NCBI GenBank assembly: GCA_905116865.2
Contig: CAJHNH020002450.1
Coordinates: 12,501 to 76,500 of the forward strand
Reading direction: 5' to 3'
Length of the DNA stretch: 64,000 nt
Origin: Candidula unifasciata
Lineage: Eukaryota; Mollusca; Gastropoda; Stylommatophora; Geomitridae
The translations under genes and the position numbers were made by a program. Of the stretch, positions 23,261-34,080 are shown piece after piece (within the stretch, counting starts at the first letter, position 1; every line of letters starts with the position of its first letter). The notes under the pieces are model-generated. The model was given only the letters and a program-made list of their open reading frames with translations. It was not told the DNA's origin and ran no database searches.

Positions 23261-23592
23261 AGACCTGACGCTCATTTATCGTGATTAGCTAGTACTCGAA
23301 TATTTTTGTATCGATTGTTTAACCAGCATGTTGTTCTAGGAAATGCCCTTAATCAGTATAATGCCTTTCCTATCGTTAAATTTCAAATAATTTTCCTCAT
23401 TTACTGACAAGATTGGACGATAATGACGTCTCTGTCGTCAAACCGAATTCTTGACTTGCAGGTACAACCTGGAGAATAGAATATCACCTATGTCGTATTG
23501 GAGATCGAGAAAAGGAAATATAAAAATGGAAGTATTAATACATGGAACAGTCACTATAGGTTTCTAGAGGATGTCTATCATGATAACCCCCC
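23261..23592. other. No gene recognised
   Basis: No motif seen. It ends at a C run that leads into the CA microsatellite. Confidence 0.4.
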
Positions 23593-23596
23593 CCCA

Positions 23597-23672
<76 letters not shown>
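23593..23672. repeat. (CA)n microsatellite
   Basis: About 40 CA units with one CG interruption. The His-Thr and Cys-Val open frames over it are artefacts of the repeat. Confidence 0.97.
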
Positions 23673-23675
<3 letters not shown>

Positions 23676-24050
23676 AACGAAACACAATACCACTGCAAAC
23701 ACCCAGAGCCACAACACACAGATAATAAATATGTATATATATATTACAGCTTGCACCATGAAGATAGAAATTTAGCAAGCACAAAAGAGGTCTTATTCAG
23801 TTATTCCAACAGAGTAAGTGATGCTATTAAAAAGTAAACTTAATACCACGTTCCAAAAAGATACTTTGCTCCTGTAAACGTTTCTAGGCCTAGGATTAGA
23901 GTAACTTCCCTTGCCATACATACCACCTTAGGTCGCAAGACCTCTCCTATGTTGCTGGAGTGTTATGATATGGCTTGGTTTGCCGTTCGCTCGTTGGCGT
24001 ATGTATTGGTTGTGGGAGGTTGTGTTGTTGTGAGTCTAATTCCGTCGCTT

Positions 24051-24162
24051 TTTAGGAGTGACTGAATTTCTTTATTTATTTTAGATTCCAAGTCTCCTAG
24101 TTTGTTAGTAGTGGCCTCTAGTTGGAATCTAAAATAAAGAAAGAAATTCAGTCACTCCTAAA
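24051..24162. repeat. 41-bp inverted repeat at Penelope 5' end
   Basis: Arms 24051-24091 and 24122-24162 are reverse complements with a single mismatch by eye, around a 30-nt loop. The right arm is the start of the Penelope-like coding sequence, so the left arm is an inverted copy of that start. Confidence 0.92.
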
Positions 24163-25870
24163 TAGTAAACTCATTAGCGAGACGACTGCAAAATTACTCG
24201 ATCCACATGGCTCACCGATCCCTCAGATGTATGGGCTCCCTAAGCTGCATAAGACCAGCACACCTATGAGGCCAATCGTGCCTATGATAAACTCTGCTCA
24301 ACATCAAACTGAGAAATGGTTAGCAGAAATACTTTTACCAGTAAAGCAGTATTTTGAAAATAGAACATTGAAAGATACTTTTGAGCTTATTGAACTGCTT
24401 GACAAAATTGATCTAAAAGATAAACACATGGCTTCTATGGACATATTATCGTTATTCATCAATGTGCCGTTGGAAGAAACTATCAAAATTGTAATTGTTC
24501 AAATAAATGATAAAAAATTATACTGGACATTCCTACGTCCTCATTGGTCAGATTGTTGCGCCTCTGCACCGCAAATGTTAAATTTAATTTCCTTGAAACG
24601 AGCTACCGCCAACTTGATGGAGTAGCCTTGGGTAGCCCACTTGGTCCTATCTTGGCCGACATCTTTATGGCACATCTCGAAAAATGCACATCTGCCCACA
24701 TCAGAGATTTGTTTCTGTACCGTCGGTATGTAGGTGACATTCTAATAATAACTGCTAACAAACAGCAAGCTACTGCGTTCCATACCAGCATGAACCAGTC
24801 ACACAGAAACATCACATTATCGTTACAACACGAACATGACAGTACCTTACCATTTCTTGATGTACTTATTGCACGTAGAGAGGATGGCAGTATCCAAAGA
24901 TCAGTGTACCAAAAAGAAACATGGACCGGCCAGTATTGAAACTTTTACAGTTTCGTGCCTATTCAGTACAATGTGGGGTAGTGAGAAGCTTGTTCAACTG
25001 GGCCAGAAAGATTTGCACCAAAGACACGCTGGCTGCATAAATCAAAACTCTCAATTCAACTTTACTACTGAATGGGTACCCCATAGGTTTCATTAAACGT
25101 CATTGCACCCCACCCAACCTTACCCCGAACAAAATTACGGTATCCAAACTACGAGTATATATCCAGCTTACTTATCGAGGTGATGACGTCATGCAGCGTC
25201 TGCAGGACCGACTGAAAACAGCAGTTCGCCAAACATTCTTTGCGGCTGTTGCAGTAGTGAGGTACAAGACCACTACTATCCCAACCCCACCTATTAAACA
25301 GCTACTTTCTCTGTACACCAAATCTAATTGTATTTACCAATTTACATGTAAGTGCCAGTTGACTTACATTGGTCGAACGGAGAGACAGCTTTGAAATAGA
25401 GTGGCAGAGCACATACCCAAATGGCTACATTCACAGCTGAGTGATTCTTCTATGGTGTCGAGACCAGTCAAGAGGAAAGAACCCGCATCTTCCATAGGGC
25501 GGCATCTACTGAATTCCAAACACATAATTGACACAGACAGTGCTTTCCGTGTGGTTTACCACACTCCGAACAGGAGACTTTTGAGAATCGCAGAAGCCAT
25601 AACAATAAAAATCAAAAACCCTCTCCTTTGTAAGCAGACGGAATTTGTCGTACATTTGAAGTTACCCTGGTAGTCAGTGACTACGGTGAGCTTCGGGCGG
25701 CTTTGATAGAGAGACAATGTATCGGAGAAACTATTCATTCGCATTTCAGTTGGATTTATTCAGTTTTGTGCTTTATTTTATATTGATGTAACCCTGTAGT
25801 AACGCACCTGGTGAGATACAGCGAAATATGCCTGGCAATAAATTGTGCAATATATTGTTTGTATCCACAT
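24108..25870 (+). mobile_element. Penelope-like element with GIY-YIG endonuclease
   Basis: Plus-strand pieces run in the order of an EN-positive Penelope-like element. PQMYGLPKLHKTSTPMRPIV and SMDILSLFINVPLEETI (palm motif A) lie in 24122-24625. LGSPLGPILADIFMAHLE and LYRRYVGDILIITANK, then LPFLDVLIARREDGS and TWTGQY, lie in 24544-24939. NCIYQFTCKCQLTYIGRTER at 25191-25394 is the GIY-YIG module, and RVAEH, SSIGRHLLNSKH and ITIKIKNPLL lie in 25401-25673. The reverse transcriptase catalytic box reads YVGD where YVDD is expected, and a TGA at about 25393 interrupts the endonuclease. At least four frame changes occur. These elements need no separate ORF1. A 3' non-coding stretch runs to about 25870. 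Confidence 0.9.
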
Positions 25871-26244
25871 TATTTAAATTCATTACGGGAAAACATTGTT
25901 TTGAATATATTTTTGTAACAAGTATATTACTTATGTGATTTCAAGAGGATATTTTAACTTTAATAGTCTTTGATGCTCGAACATGAGTTAAGATATTTAC
26001 AATGCTTTCAAGGATTATAATACAGATAGTTTTCGATACACAAAAAAGTGTCCTATGTTGGAACTAATGTTGGTTTTGTTAACACTGCAAGGACAATGTA
26101 GATGTACCTATATTTACGTTCCATCACCGTGTCATTCAAATCGGCAAGTGTTGTGTTCAAAACAAATTCTCAGCATAGAGGATGTTATGAACCCAGCATT
26201 CAACATTGCCTATTCGATTGCCAGAAGCTCACAATGGCGTAAGT
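25871..26244. other. No gene recognised
   Basis: No motif seen in the short frames, including the one at 26055-26246. Confidence 0.4.
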
Positions 26245-26345
26245 AAAGATCCCTTTTGACGCCTTAGGCACATCGGGTATATGGGAAGAGCGTCCCATAT
26301 TTGTACAGACCAATCGGCACTGGATGGGTAATGTGGTCAGCATTA
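26245..26345 (-). mobile_element. SINE 3' fragment, variant subtype
   Basis: Matches the distal body of the SINE in reverse orientation (AGATCCCTTTTGACGCCTTA, ACAGACCAATCGGCACTGGA, ATGTGGTCAGCAT). It differs from the other full copies by an inner palindrome-like ATGGGAAGAGCGTCCCAT, also found in the fragment at 42545-42615. Confidence 0.75.
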
Positions 26346-26427
26346 AACATAGACGTAAGCTCAAGCTTTATCTGAAGAATGTAGAGCTGAGCGTGGACTT
26401 TCTTTTGCACACAGATGTACATTTTTG

Positions 26428-26548
26428 TAAGCAGATTCAGGAGCCTTCTTTCACAAATAAGAGAGTTTTTAAAATCCAGAAGAGAATCGTATAGTGATTT
26501 GGATGATCCTGACTGATTACTTTTTTGTTTGTTTGTTTGTTGTTAATT
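26428..26548. repeat. Direct repeat, left copy
   Basis: About 121 bp nearly identical to 30621-30740, in the same orientation. Shared landmarks are AAGCAGATTCAGGAGCCTTC, AGAAGAGAATCGTATAGTGA and a (TTTG)n run ending TTGTTAAT. Sequence outside each copy differs. Confidence 0.92.
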
Positions 26549-27072
26549 GCGATGACTTTCTTTTATGAAGTTACAATTCCTTACTTTCAAATTACACCCT
26601 AAACAAGAATATAGGTTCACTATAATGAACCAGTAACTTGAAACAGTAACTGAAATGTCTCATGGGTATCAACAGTATACCTTCAAATATAGTGGATGTA
26701 ACTTTTGTTCAACCACCAAGACTACAAACTAAATGATTCTATATATAAATTTATATATACAGTTGATGTCTAAGAGGAAGAGTTGACTAGTATAAGTTTG
26801 GCTTATGAAAGAGTAAATCAGTTAAGCACACTTGAGAAATTAGATATGACAGCTGGAAAAGGGATATATTATTTGATTAAGATTATTGATCAAGTTGTAA
26901 TAGTCTGTTGTAGCAGATAGAATAGATGTAGTGGATTATCAAAGTATATAACAAAATAAATACTAAATAATATGTAAATGTGTAACAATGATTAAATGTT
27001 ACAATAATCCACCTGTGTAGTACAGTAGTTGGTTACAAAGTTTAAGATTTGACTATACCTTGCGAAATGATT

Positions 27073-27105
<33 letters not shown>

Positions 27106-30100
27106 AATCTTAATTTTAAATGATTGTATAGTCTGGGTATAATTAAATACTCTTCAAATTAAATAAATATTCAAAATATTTTATTGACTTAGTCGTGATA
27201 ATTGGCTGTGACAGAATAATGACTAATAATTTCCAATAATTAAATTTTTTTCACTTGATAACTAGTATCGACAGGTAATAAATAAACTTATTCAGTATGA
27301 TACTTATTAAATTCACTTTCAATGAAGAAAAACTCAGTTACAATATATCTGAAGTCAACTTGCAACATACGAGTTCAAGTGATATTGACAAAATAATTCT
27401 TATCCACCAATAAATTTGTTCCAATATTTTAAATCAACAATACTAATCAATACAGACTAAATAAAGATATGGTGTTCAATCAATGAATGTACCAACAACT
27501 AATATTACAATGACCTTTCCCCAATCAAATGTTAAATCACCATTGATTAAATTATTTTCTTGGTATAACACAAACTTTCTATTACCCACAATTGTACCTT
27601 GGTTATAGTGGCTACACCTGATGATGATGAAACGTGAATCAAATGTCAAATTCAAAATAAAATAACTTTTGATACTCTATGATGTTTATGTGATCTGTTA
27701 ATTAAAAAATTAATAACTGATATTTTCTTAAGGGATGTAGACGGAATTTACTATTAAATTATGGATTAGACTATTAAATCATGACACTTGATGATGATGT
27801 ATGATATTATATTAATAAAATAATAATTGATATTTCAACACTGGATGACAATAATTTAAATACTATTTTGGTAGTTTATTAATTAGGTATGACTACTTAT
27901 GGCACTCCCTGATGATGATGGCACCTAACTTCCAATCTGCTTGCAACACTTTTGTAAAAATGAAAAAAATAGAATTTCACTTTAATTTGAAGTTATTCAT
28001 AAATGAATAAAAAAAATAATGTAAACAATAGTAAAACAATGCAAAATAATACCAAATACACCAATGTAATAATAATATTATTAAATAAATTAAATGTCAA
28101 TAACTGCCCTAATGTAAAATATAAATAAATAATATTGATAATAATAATCTATAATTGAATCACCAGAAAAATAAATCAAAAATAAAATTAATAATCGATG
28201 TTGTATCTTGTTGTGCTGATCTAGTTGTCTGTCCTGAAGCTGCTTCTGCGATGACTTGCTTTCTTGACAGTTGTTCAGATGAAGCTTGTCAGTTGGACTT
28301 TCTACTGTTAATTTTAAAATATTGAATTAAATTATGTTAATTTGATAGAGGTAATTATGACTACACACTTTATTTGTACGCTCTAGTACTTATTATACTG
28401 ATTATGGAGATGTTCAATGAAGTACTTGTTACACAGTCTGCATACTGTTCGTTGTAATGTTCAATGTATTACTGGTTGTACAAACTGGATATTGATCAAT
28501 GTATGTTCTTTTTATTTTCTGTTGTGTACTAGTACTATTATTATAGCATGCTATGACTAGTTCACTGCTAACTACACCCTTAAATAGTTCATTACTAACT
28601 GTAGACACTTAAATAGTTCGCTGCTAACTACACACTTAAATAGCTCACTGCTAACTGTAAAAACTTAAATAGTTCCCTGCTAACTGTAGACAAATAGTTC
28701 ACTGCTAACTCCACCCTTAAATAATTCACTGCTAACTGTAGACACTTAAATCAAAACTTAGATTTGCACAGACTATTTAGATAGTTCTCCTGTTGACTGA
28801 ATGTGTTTAGGTTGTAGGAAAGCTTTATTATTATCGCTTTCTTGTGTTTTGGACGATTATTATACGATGAACTTGAGGTATTGATGAATGTTGATCACGA
28901 GACATCAATGAGTGCCGATCTTGAGGTATCGTAGGCTTCTCGTACTGTAGTTTCCTACCAAATTGTTTGCCACGGTTGATAATGTGGGGTGGTGACACAC
29001 ATACCCAGTGTCAGAGCTGTGGTTCTTTTGATCTCAGTTTGCAGTCAACACTCTACCCGGTGTTGTAACTGTCTTTCTACTTTTTGAAAGCAGATCCGTA
29101 AGCAGGATCTGGTGTCGATACTTTCTTGTGTTGCTCGGTGCAGATTTCCCACTGCACTTTACCACACCTTAGTCGGCAGCAAATTTTGTCTAAACCACAG
29201 TGCTTCGGAAGTGTTGTAGACGTCCTAGTCTCACGTCATCCATGCGTAGACTTACTGTTATTTTTCCCTTGCTACCATCGATGACTGCTCCTTGCCACTG
29301 TCACTATCTACAATATTTCCTTTGCTTCTTGTTGGTTAACTGGCCGAAAACTTGAATCGTGGACTTATCTACTAGCTTTGAAAGCCCGAAATTTGTTCCA
29401 ACGTTGTTCAATTCTGTACACAATCGGACATAGGGTGTCGTTATTGCCGTCAATCTTCCCCGCTTACGTTCCTATATTGAACTGGTTCTATCCGACGTCA
29501 GGTCAATAACAAAACTCATTTCCGATGTTTAAGATTTCACTGTCCGATACAAATTTCTTATCCTCAATTGTTTGGACGAGCTCCCATTCGTGCGATGACT
29601 TTCCTTTTATCTTCTATCTGGCTCACATCATCGCATGCTATCTATCTCACATACCGACATCACACTACGAGTAGAAAATGGACGACTGGAAAAACAACAC
29701 GATACTGCTCAGCACTTTAATCTTCTACTCGCGGCTTACACAGCCGGCACATGAAATAGACTACTGTCCAGGCACACATTATAACTCAAATATTAAAAGT
29801 ATCTATTACCTTCAGTTCGAAATCACAATCATCCTACACTGTCATAATGAACGACAACACAACAGCTGTCCAGACAGAAAAACTAACTCGGCCCGCGGAC
29901 ATCTTGCCCGCCAGCTTTTTTGCCAAGTTGAACTGGAACAAATTCACTCAACACATGTTGAATCCACACATCTTCCATCGTTGTCATTGCACTATGTTCC
30001 TGGACCCAAACGAGACTGCCCTTCAGCTCTTTCTACGGTATTATATAGCCTTCTAATCCCTGCTTCGTTTTTCTGAATACTCCGTGTCTCTTCAGTTTCT

Positions 30101-30200
30101 CGAAGTCGATTTGGCCGGAAGTGGTGCGTGGCACGTATTTCTTCGTACTTCTCATGAAGTTCGCCAGTCAACATTTCTCTTCAGGTGAATAATTATACTT
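26549..30200. other. AT-rich non-coding block
   Basis: About 3.6 kb without a convincing gene. It is rich in A, T and ATT/AAT motifs, with a C run then A run at 27075-27107 and three spaced CTGATGATGATG or TTGATGATGATG motifs near 27618, 27787 and 27909. A short tandem array sits at 28561-28753. The frame at 29678-30076 is 132 codons but has no identifiable motif. The whole block lies between the two direct repeats. Confidence 0.6.
28561..28753. repeat. Short tandem array, 25-29-bp units
   Basis: About seven units, each beginning TTCACTGCTAACT or a close variant and ending in CTTAAATAG or a variant. Two unit types roughly alternate: one with ACACCCTT, one with GTAGACACTT. The effective period is then about 56 bp. 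Confidence 0.85.
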
Positions 30201-30234
30201 CACACAAAGTTTGACTATCAGCCTTTTTCTATAA

Positions 30235-30480
30235 TGAATGGATAAATCAAGACTTCCTTACCAAGCCCTCATTTGGACACCACAGGGGAAAAGATCTCGT
30301 GGAAGACCAAGGGAAACCCTACGTAGAACTATCATCAGGGAAGGCTCGCTCATGGGCCACTCAAACATCCAAGACCTACAACGGATTGCAACGGAACGCC
30401 GTACATGGAGAGTCACGACCTCTGCCCTATGTGCCGCACTCGACACAAGAGGAAAGACTAACTAACTAACTAACTAACTT
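30235..30480 (+). pseudogene. LINE E: C-terminal tail with (TAAC)n
   Basis: The plus frame at 30238-30465 reads LPYQALIWTPQGKRSRGRPR, then ETLRRTIIREG, then TSALCAALDTRGKTN at the stop. It parallels 3166-3501 on the other strand. It ends directly in AACTAACTAACTAACT. Everything upstream is missing, so this is a very short 5'-truncated insertion. Confidence 0.85.
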
Positions 30481-30620
30481 TTTCTATAATTCCCTTGAAG
30501 TTCAGACTCAACAATCCCCGTGCCGTCCCAGTTAGAGTCAAAATATTCCACTCACATTTATTACTGACGTCATCTGAGGGGCATAAATTAACTGGGAGAA
30601 AATGAGATTCACTTATTTTT

Positions 30621-30740
30621 TAAGCAGATTCAGGAGCCTTCTTTAACAAATAAGAGAGTTTTTAAAATCCAGAAGAGAATCGTATAGTGATTTGGATGAT
30701 CCTGACTGATTACTTTTATGTTTGTTTGTTTGTTGTTAAT
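30621..30740. repeat. Direct repeat, right copy
   Basis: Counterpart of 26428-26548, with a few substitutions by eye. The two are about 4.07 kb apart. Confidence 0.92.
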
Positions 30741-30899
30741 GATGTTACTAAAATGCTAAATACAGTAAATATTAGATTGCAGGTAAAACACATATATGTG
30801 ATTTAAGTTACGAGCGTCATTATGACCTTCAAGGAATGATCACAATGTTTTAAAAGCACAGTTGAGAAAGGGTGATTTAAAGAAATTCAGTTTTATGGA

Positions 30900-30952
30900 A
30901 GACTAGCTGTACCCGGTCATGTGTTGCTGTGGCATTTTTATTTATATATATA
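30900..30952 (-). mobile_element. Helitron 3'-end fragment
   Basis: The plus sequence ACTAGCTGTACCCGGTCATG followed by TGTTGCTGTGGC is a diverged copy of the Helitron terminus at 49483-49515. Only the terminal 40 or so bases are recognisable here; an AT-rich stretch and a TA microsatellite follow. Confidence 0.65.
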
Positions 30953-31107
30953 ACTGCAGGGATGAAACATTTCCAAATTTTTAGTGTTTCGGAAAAGAAA
31001 ATAATGTGAGCACGGAATACGAAACAAGATTGCATCCAGTTAGAAGACTTTTTAAATTGACTGTGTTGATTAACTCTGTTCTAAAATGTCAGAACGATAC
31101 CTCAAAA

Positions 31108-31110
<3 letters not shown>

Positions 31111-31179
<69 letters not shown>

Positions 31180-31188
31180 GTATATATA
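31111..31188. repeat. (TA)n microsatellite
   Basis: An alternating TA tract with two TG interruptions near its right end. Confidence 0.95.
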
Positions 31189-32293
31189 GTCGAGCTGTCC
31201 TGTGTTACTTATCTGTAAGAAAAGAGCTATTTACAATACTGTTCTGAGTTCTAGAAATTACTGCCAGAAGAATACTACGAACATATTCGAAAGGTATCAT
31301 TTTATAAGACATAATTTTTCAGACTTACATATCTATGGGAATCAGCGTTCTCTGTAATAAATGCAATAAATCTAAGGAGCGGAAGCTTTCAAGTAAGTGA
31401 TGATCATTTGCTTTCCTACTTGAGAAAAACAATTATGTCATGTGATTTGTTGATGGAATACAGTGCTGATTTAATGACTGATAGCAAGCAACAGCATCCT
31501 GAAAAGTAATATCATTTGTATTTAAACTGCAATGTTTAATATTAATCAAAAAGTGAAATACTTTTGCATTTTTATTAACCACGCATACTAGTTTCCGTGG
31601 TAAGCCCATAAGATACTCTTTATTAGTTTAGTCTAAAAAAGTCGATCACCAGTGATTTCTAAAATAGCATGCGAGCGTAAAACAGCTGGTCGCACCTGTT
31701 ATACAAGAACGCAGTGGATGTTGACCATGATAATACTTCATCTTTTACTGTTAGTTATCACTGCTAACTAGGCGGCTAAAGCCCCATAAAAACGTTTCAA
31801 TGATAAAGACGAGTCTATTTGCTGAGTAGACATGATTTTTAGACGGCAGTGTGCTTTATTCCCCAATTTGCACCAACCCTGCCGGGGGGTAGGGGGTATG
31901 TATTCAAAAATACAGTTATCAGCACTAAATGTTTTAGTTTTTTAAAACTTGGTGACAAAACCATAGACGTGTTGAATTAAGGCTCAGTCTCATAACCTCA
32001 TATAAGAACACCAAACAGCTGGAAAATGTAACTGGATTTTGTGATAATTATAAACATTTAAAAAAATTAAAATAATATGCCTAATCTTTCTAATAGCATA
32101 ATTCATTTGCAATTGTCCTGGTTCAGTGTACGGACTCCCTCCCCCTCCCCAGATACATTAATTGACTAATCACAATTTGCGAAAGATAAATACTGTGTTT
32201 AAAATGTTACTCTTAGGATCGAATAATCTGATCTTCGTAAATTTCTGTGTAACCCTGCCATGTTCAAATGTATGGAAACACACAACATAACCG

Positions 32294-32295
<2 letters not shown>
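31189..32295. other. No gene recognised
   Basis: No coding motif on either strand. A short G-rich patch lies near 31880. Confidence 0.4.
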
Positions 32296-32352
<57 letters not shown>

Positions 32353-32362
32353 GCGCGCGCGC
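32296..32362. repeat. (CA)n(CG)n microsatellite
   Basis: A CA tract of about 55 bp runs directly into six CG units, a compound repeat. Confidence 0.95.
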
Positions 32363-32599
32363 AAGCAAACATTATCATATTATGTTTTCATAATAAACCA
32401 GCTGACACGTTTTTTTACAGGAATGCGAAGTTTCTGGATGGAGGGATTGCCCAGACATCGCCAGAAATTTAACAGACAGAGATTGCAGCTGTAATATGAA
32501 ACGACAAACGGCTGATGGAGGATTAGAGTATAATTTTTATCTTTACATTGAAAAAGTAGAGTCAGATATGATGGTAGGTTGATTTCTTGAACATTATTT

Positions 32600-33495
32600 T
32601 GGCTGGAAGCTTTATCATCATCATTATCAAGTGCTTTGTCTACTGACGTTATTGATTATTCCTCTCCTTAATCTGTGATTGTCAACACCATGTGTCAGTT
32701 CGTGTGTCGACACTCCCAATGCTGTGACAAAAGGCTGCAAAAATAATTCATGTTGTCTTTCTCTGTCATTTGTTCCACAGATATATTCAGTAGTCACAAC
32801 ATGCTCCAGTTTCCTTCTTCTTATAACATTACTAAAAAAGAATTATGACTGTTTCTTTCTGATGCTTATTATAAGCTGTCTTTGAGATCTCGCCTCGTTC
32901 AAAATATCTGGTATAAACGGTTTTTTTTTTCTTTTTTAAGGAATTATAAGCATTCCTATGTAAAAACTATATCTTCGAGGCCTTGATAAATTGTTTGGCT
33001 TGTTTATTAATTGCCCAGGACTCACAGCCATACGTTAAAACTGGCTCTATACAGCATGCAAGACTTCTTTTTTCTAACTTCTAATGACATAGATGTATTG
33101 CATAACATTTTCTTTATTTTATAACAAAACAGTTTTGGGTTGTCCTATTTTGGCCTTTATCTCTGTGGTACATCTTCCTTTGGAAGATGCCTAAATACTT
33201 AAATTTGTGTGCTTATGCTTAAAAAAAACCGCCTGTGACTTTGATAATTTAGTTAAGCACTTTTCTCTTCTTTCCTATTACAATTACACATGTCTTGACA
33301 TTATTCAAGGCGCAGACCCTTTTTTTCATTTTCTACCACAACAATGTCTATCAATATGTGTAGTTCTTTCTGGCTTGTCACAATCAAGACGGTATTATCA
33401 GTATAGCGAAGAAATAGTAAGCTACCGCATAGGCGGTTCAGGCAGTATATACATACATAAAATACACTATTGTCGGTAATAAAGTAGCAGCCATC
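32600..33495 (-). pseudogene. LINE A: C-terminal half
   Basis: Plus-strand DNA parallels 57575-58400, with shared landmarks TGTCAGTTCGTGTGTCGACA, TGTTTATTAATTGCCCAGGA and a CAGCCATA-GTTAAAACTGG block. On minus this is the tail and thumb of the LINE A reverse transcriptase. TDNTVLIVTSQKELHILIDI at 33301-33501 is the catalytic region, with the preceding aspartate lost to divergence. Frame breaks throughout. Confidence 0.72.
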
Positions 33496-33685
33496 AATCA
33501 TTTAACTACAGCAGTAGCAATTAGTACAGTAGTCACTAAATAAGCAAACACTTTCTACGAAACAGTGGTGCCAACTAAGCTCAGCGTTTCCATATAACAC
33601 ACAAACACGAAATACTACAACAGAAGCCGACATATTTATTGTGTCCACGGTACAATGGCGGCCACTAATCATCAATGTCTACAGT

Positions 33686-33935
33686 AAAAATTTAAAGGAC
33701 CCTTTTCGACCCCTTTGAGGCGTTTTGGGTAGATGGGGCTAGACCTATATTTTATAGACTAAACAGCACTTGGTGGGTGATGTAGTAAGCATAGAGCACG
33801 CCGCCTTCATTTCCGATGACTGTACCTGATATCCACTCAAAACTAGGTCGACCTAGGAGTTAAAGTATTTTGGAAAAAAAAAGGAACGGAACCTACGGCC
33901 TTCCGATCCGCAGGCGGGCGTCGAGCCGCTCCAAC
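33686..33935 (-). mobile_element. tRNA-derived SINE, diverged copy
   Basis: Reverse-orientation SINE: the tail side at 33690 reads TTTAAAGGACCCTTTTCGAC and the head side near 33900 reads ACGGCCTTCCGATCCG. Near-identical 10-mers TGTCTACAGT (33676-33685) and TGTCCACAGT (33936-33945) flank it as a likely target-site duplication. It is more diverged than the 34.5 kb copy. Confidence 0.8.
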
Positions 33936-33945
33936 TGTCCACAGT

Positions 33946-34080
33946 GCAATAGTAATTATTACAAAGCCTCTCTACGATAGTAGAATTAGATAATTCGTGG
34001 ATCCAGAACAGAAAATAAAACGATTCTAAATACAAAAAATGCACAGTTACATTTAGGGAGAAAAAGACAAAAACAATTAG
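33946..34080. other. Unassigned spacer
   Basis: No motif seen. Confidence 0.3.

Noticed and set aside
23498..23837. His/Thr-rich and Cys/Val-rich proteins at 23.5 kb, and similar ones at 4.8, 32.2 and 39.5 kb
   Set aside because: These are translations of CA or GT microsatellites in different frames, not genes.
29678..30076. 132-codon plus-strand gene
   Set aside because: No motif, no codon-use contrast visible by eye, and overlapping frames of similar length on the same strand.
26428..30740. LTR retrotransposon with 120-bp LTRs
   Set aside because: The repeats lack TG...CA ends, no primer-binding site or polypurine tract was seen, and no gag-pol coding lies between them.
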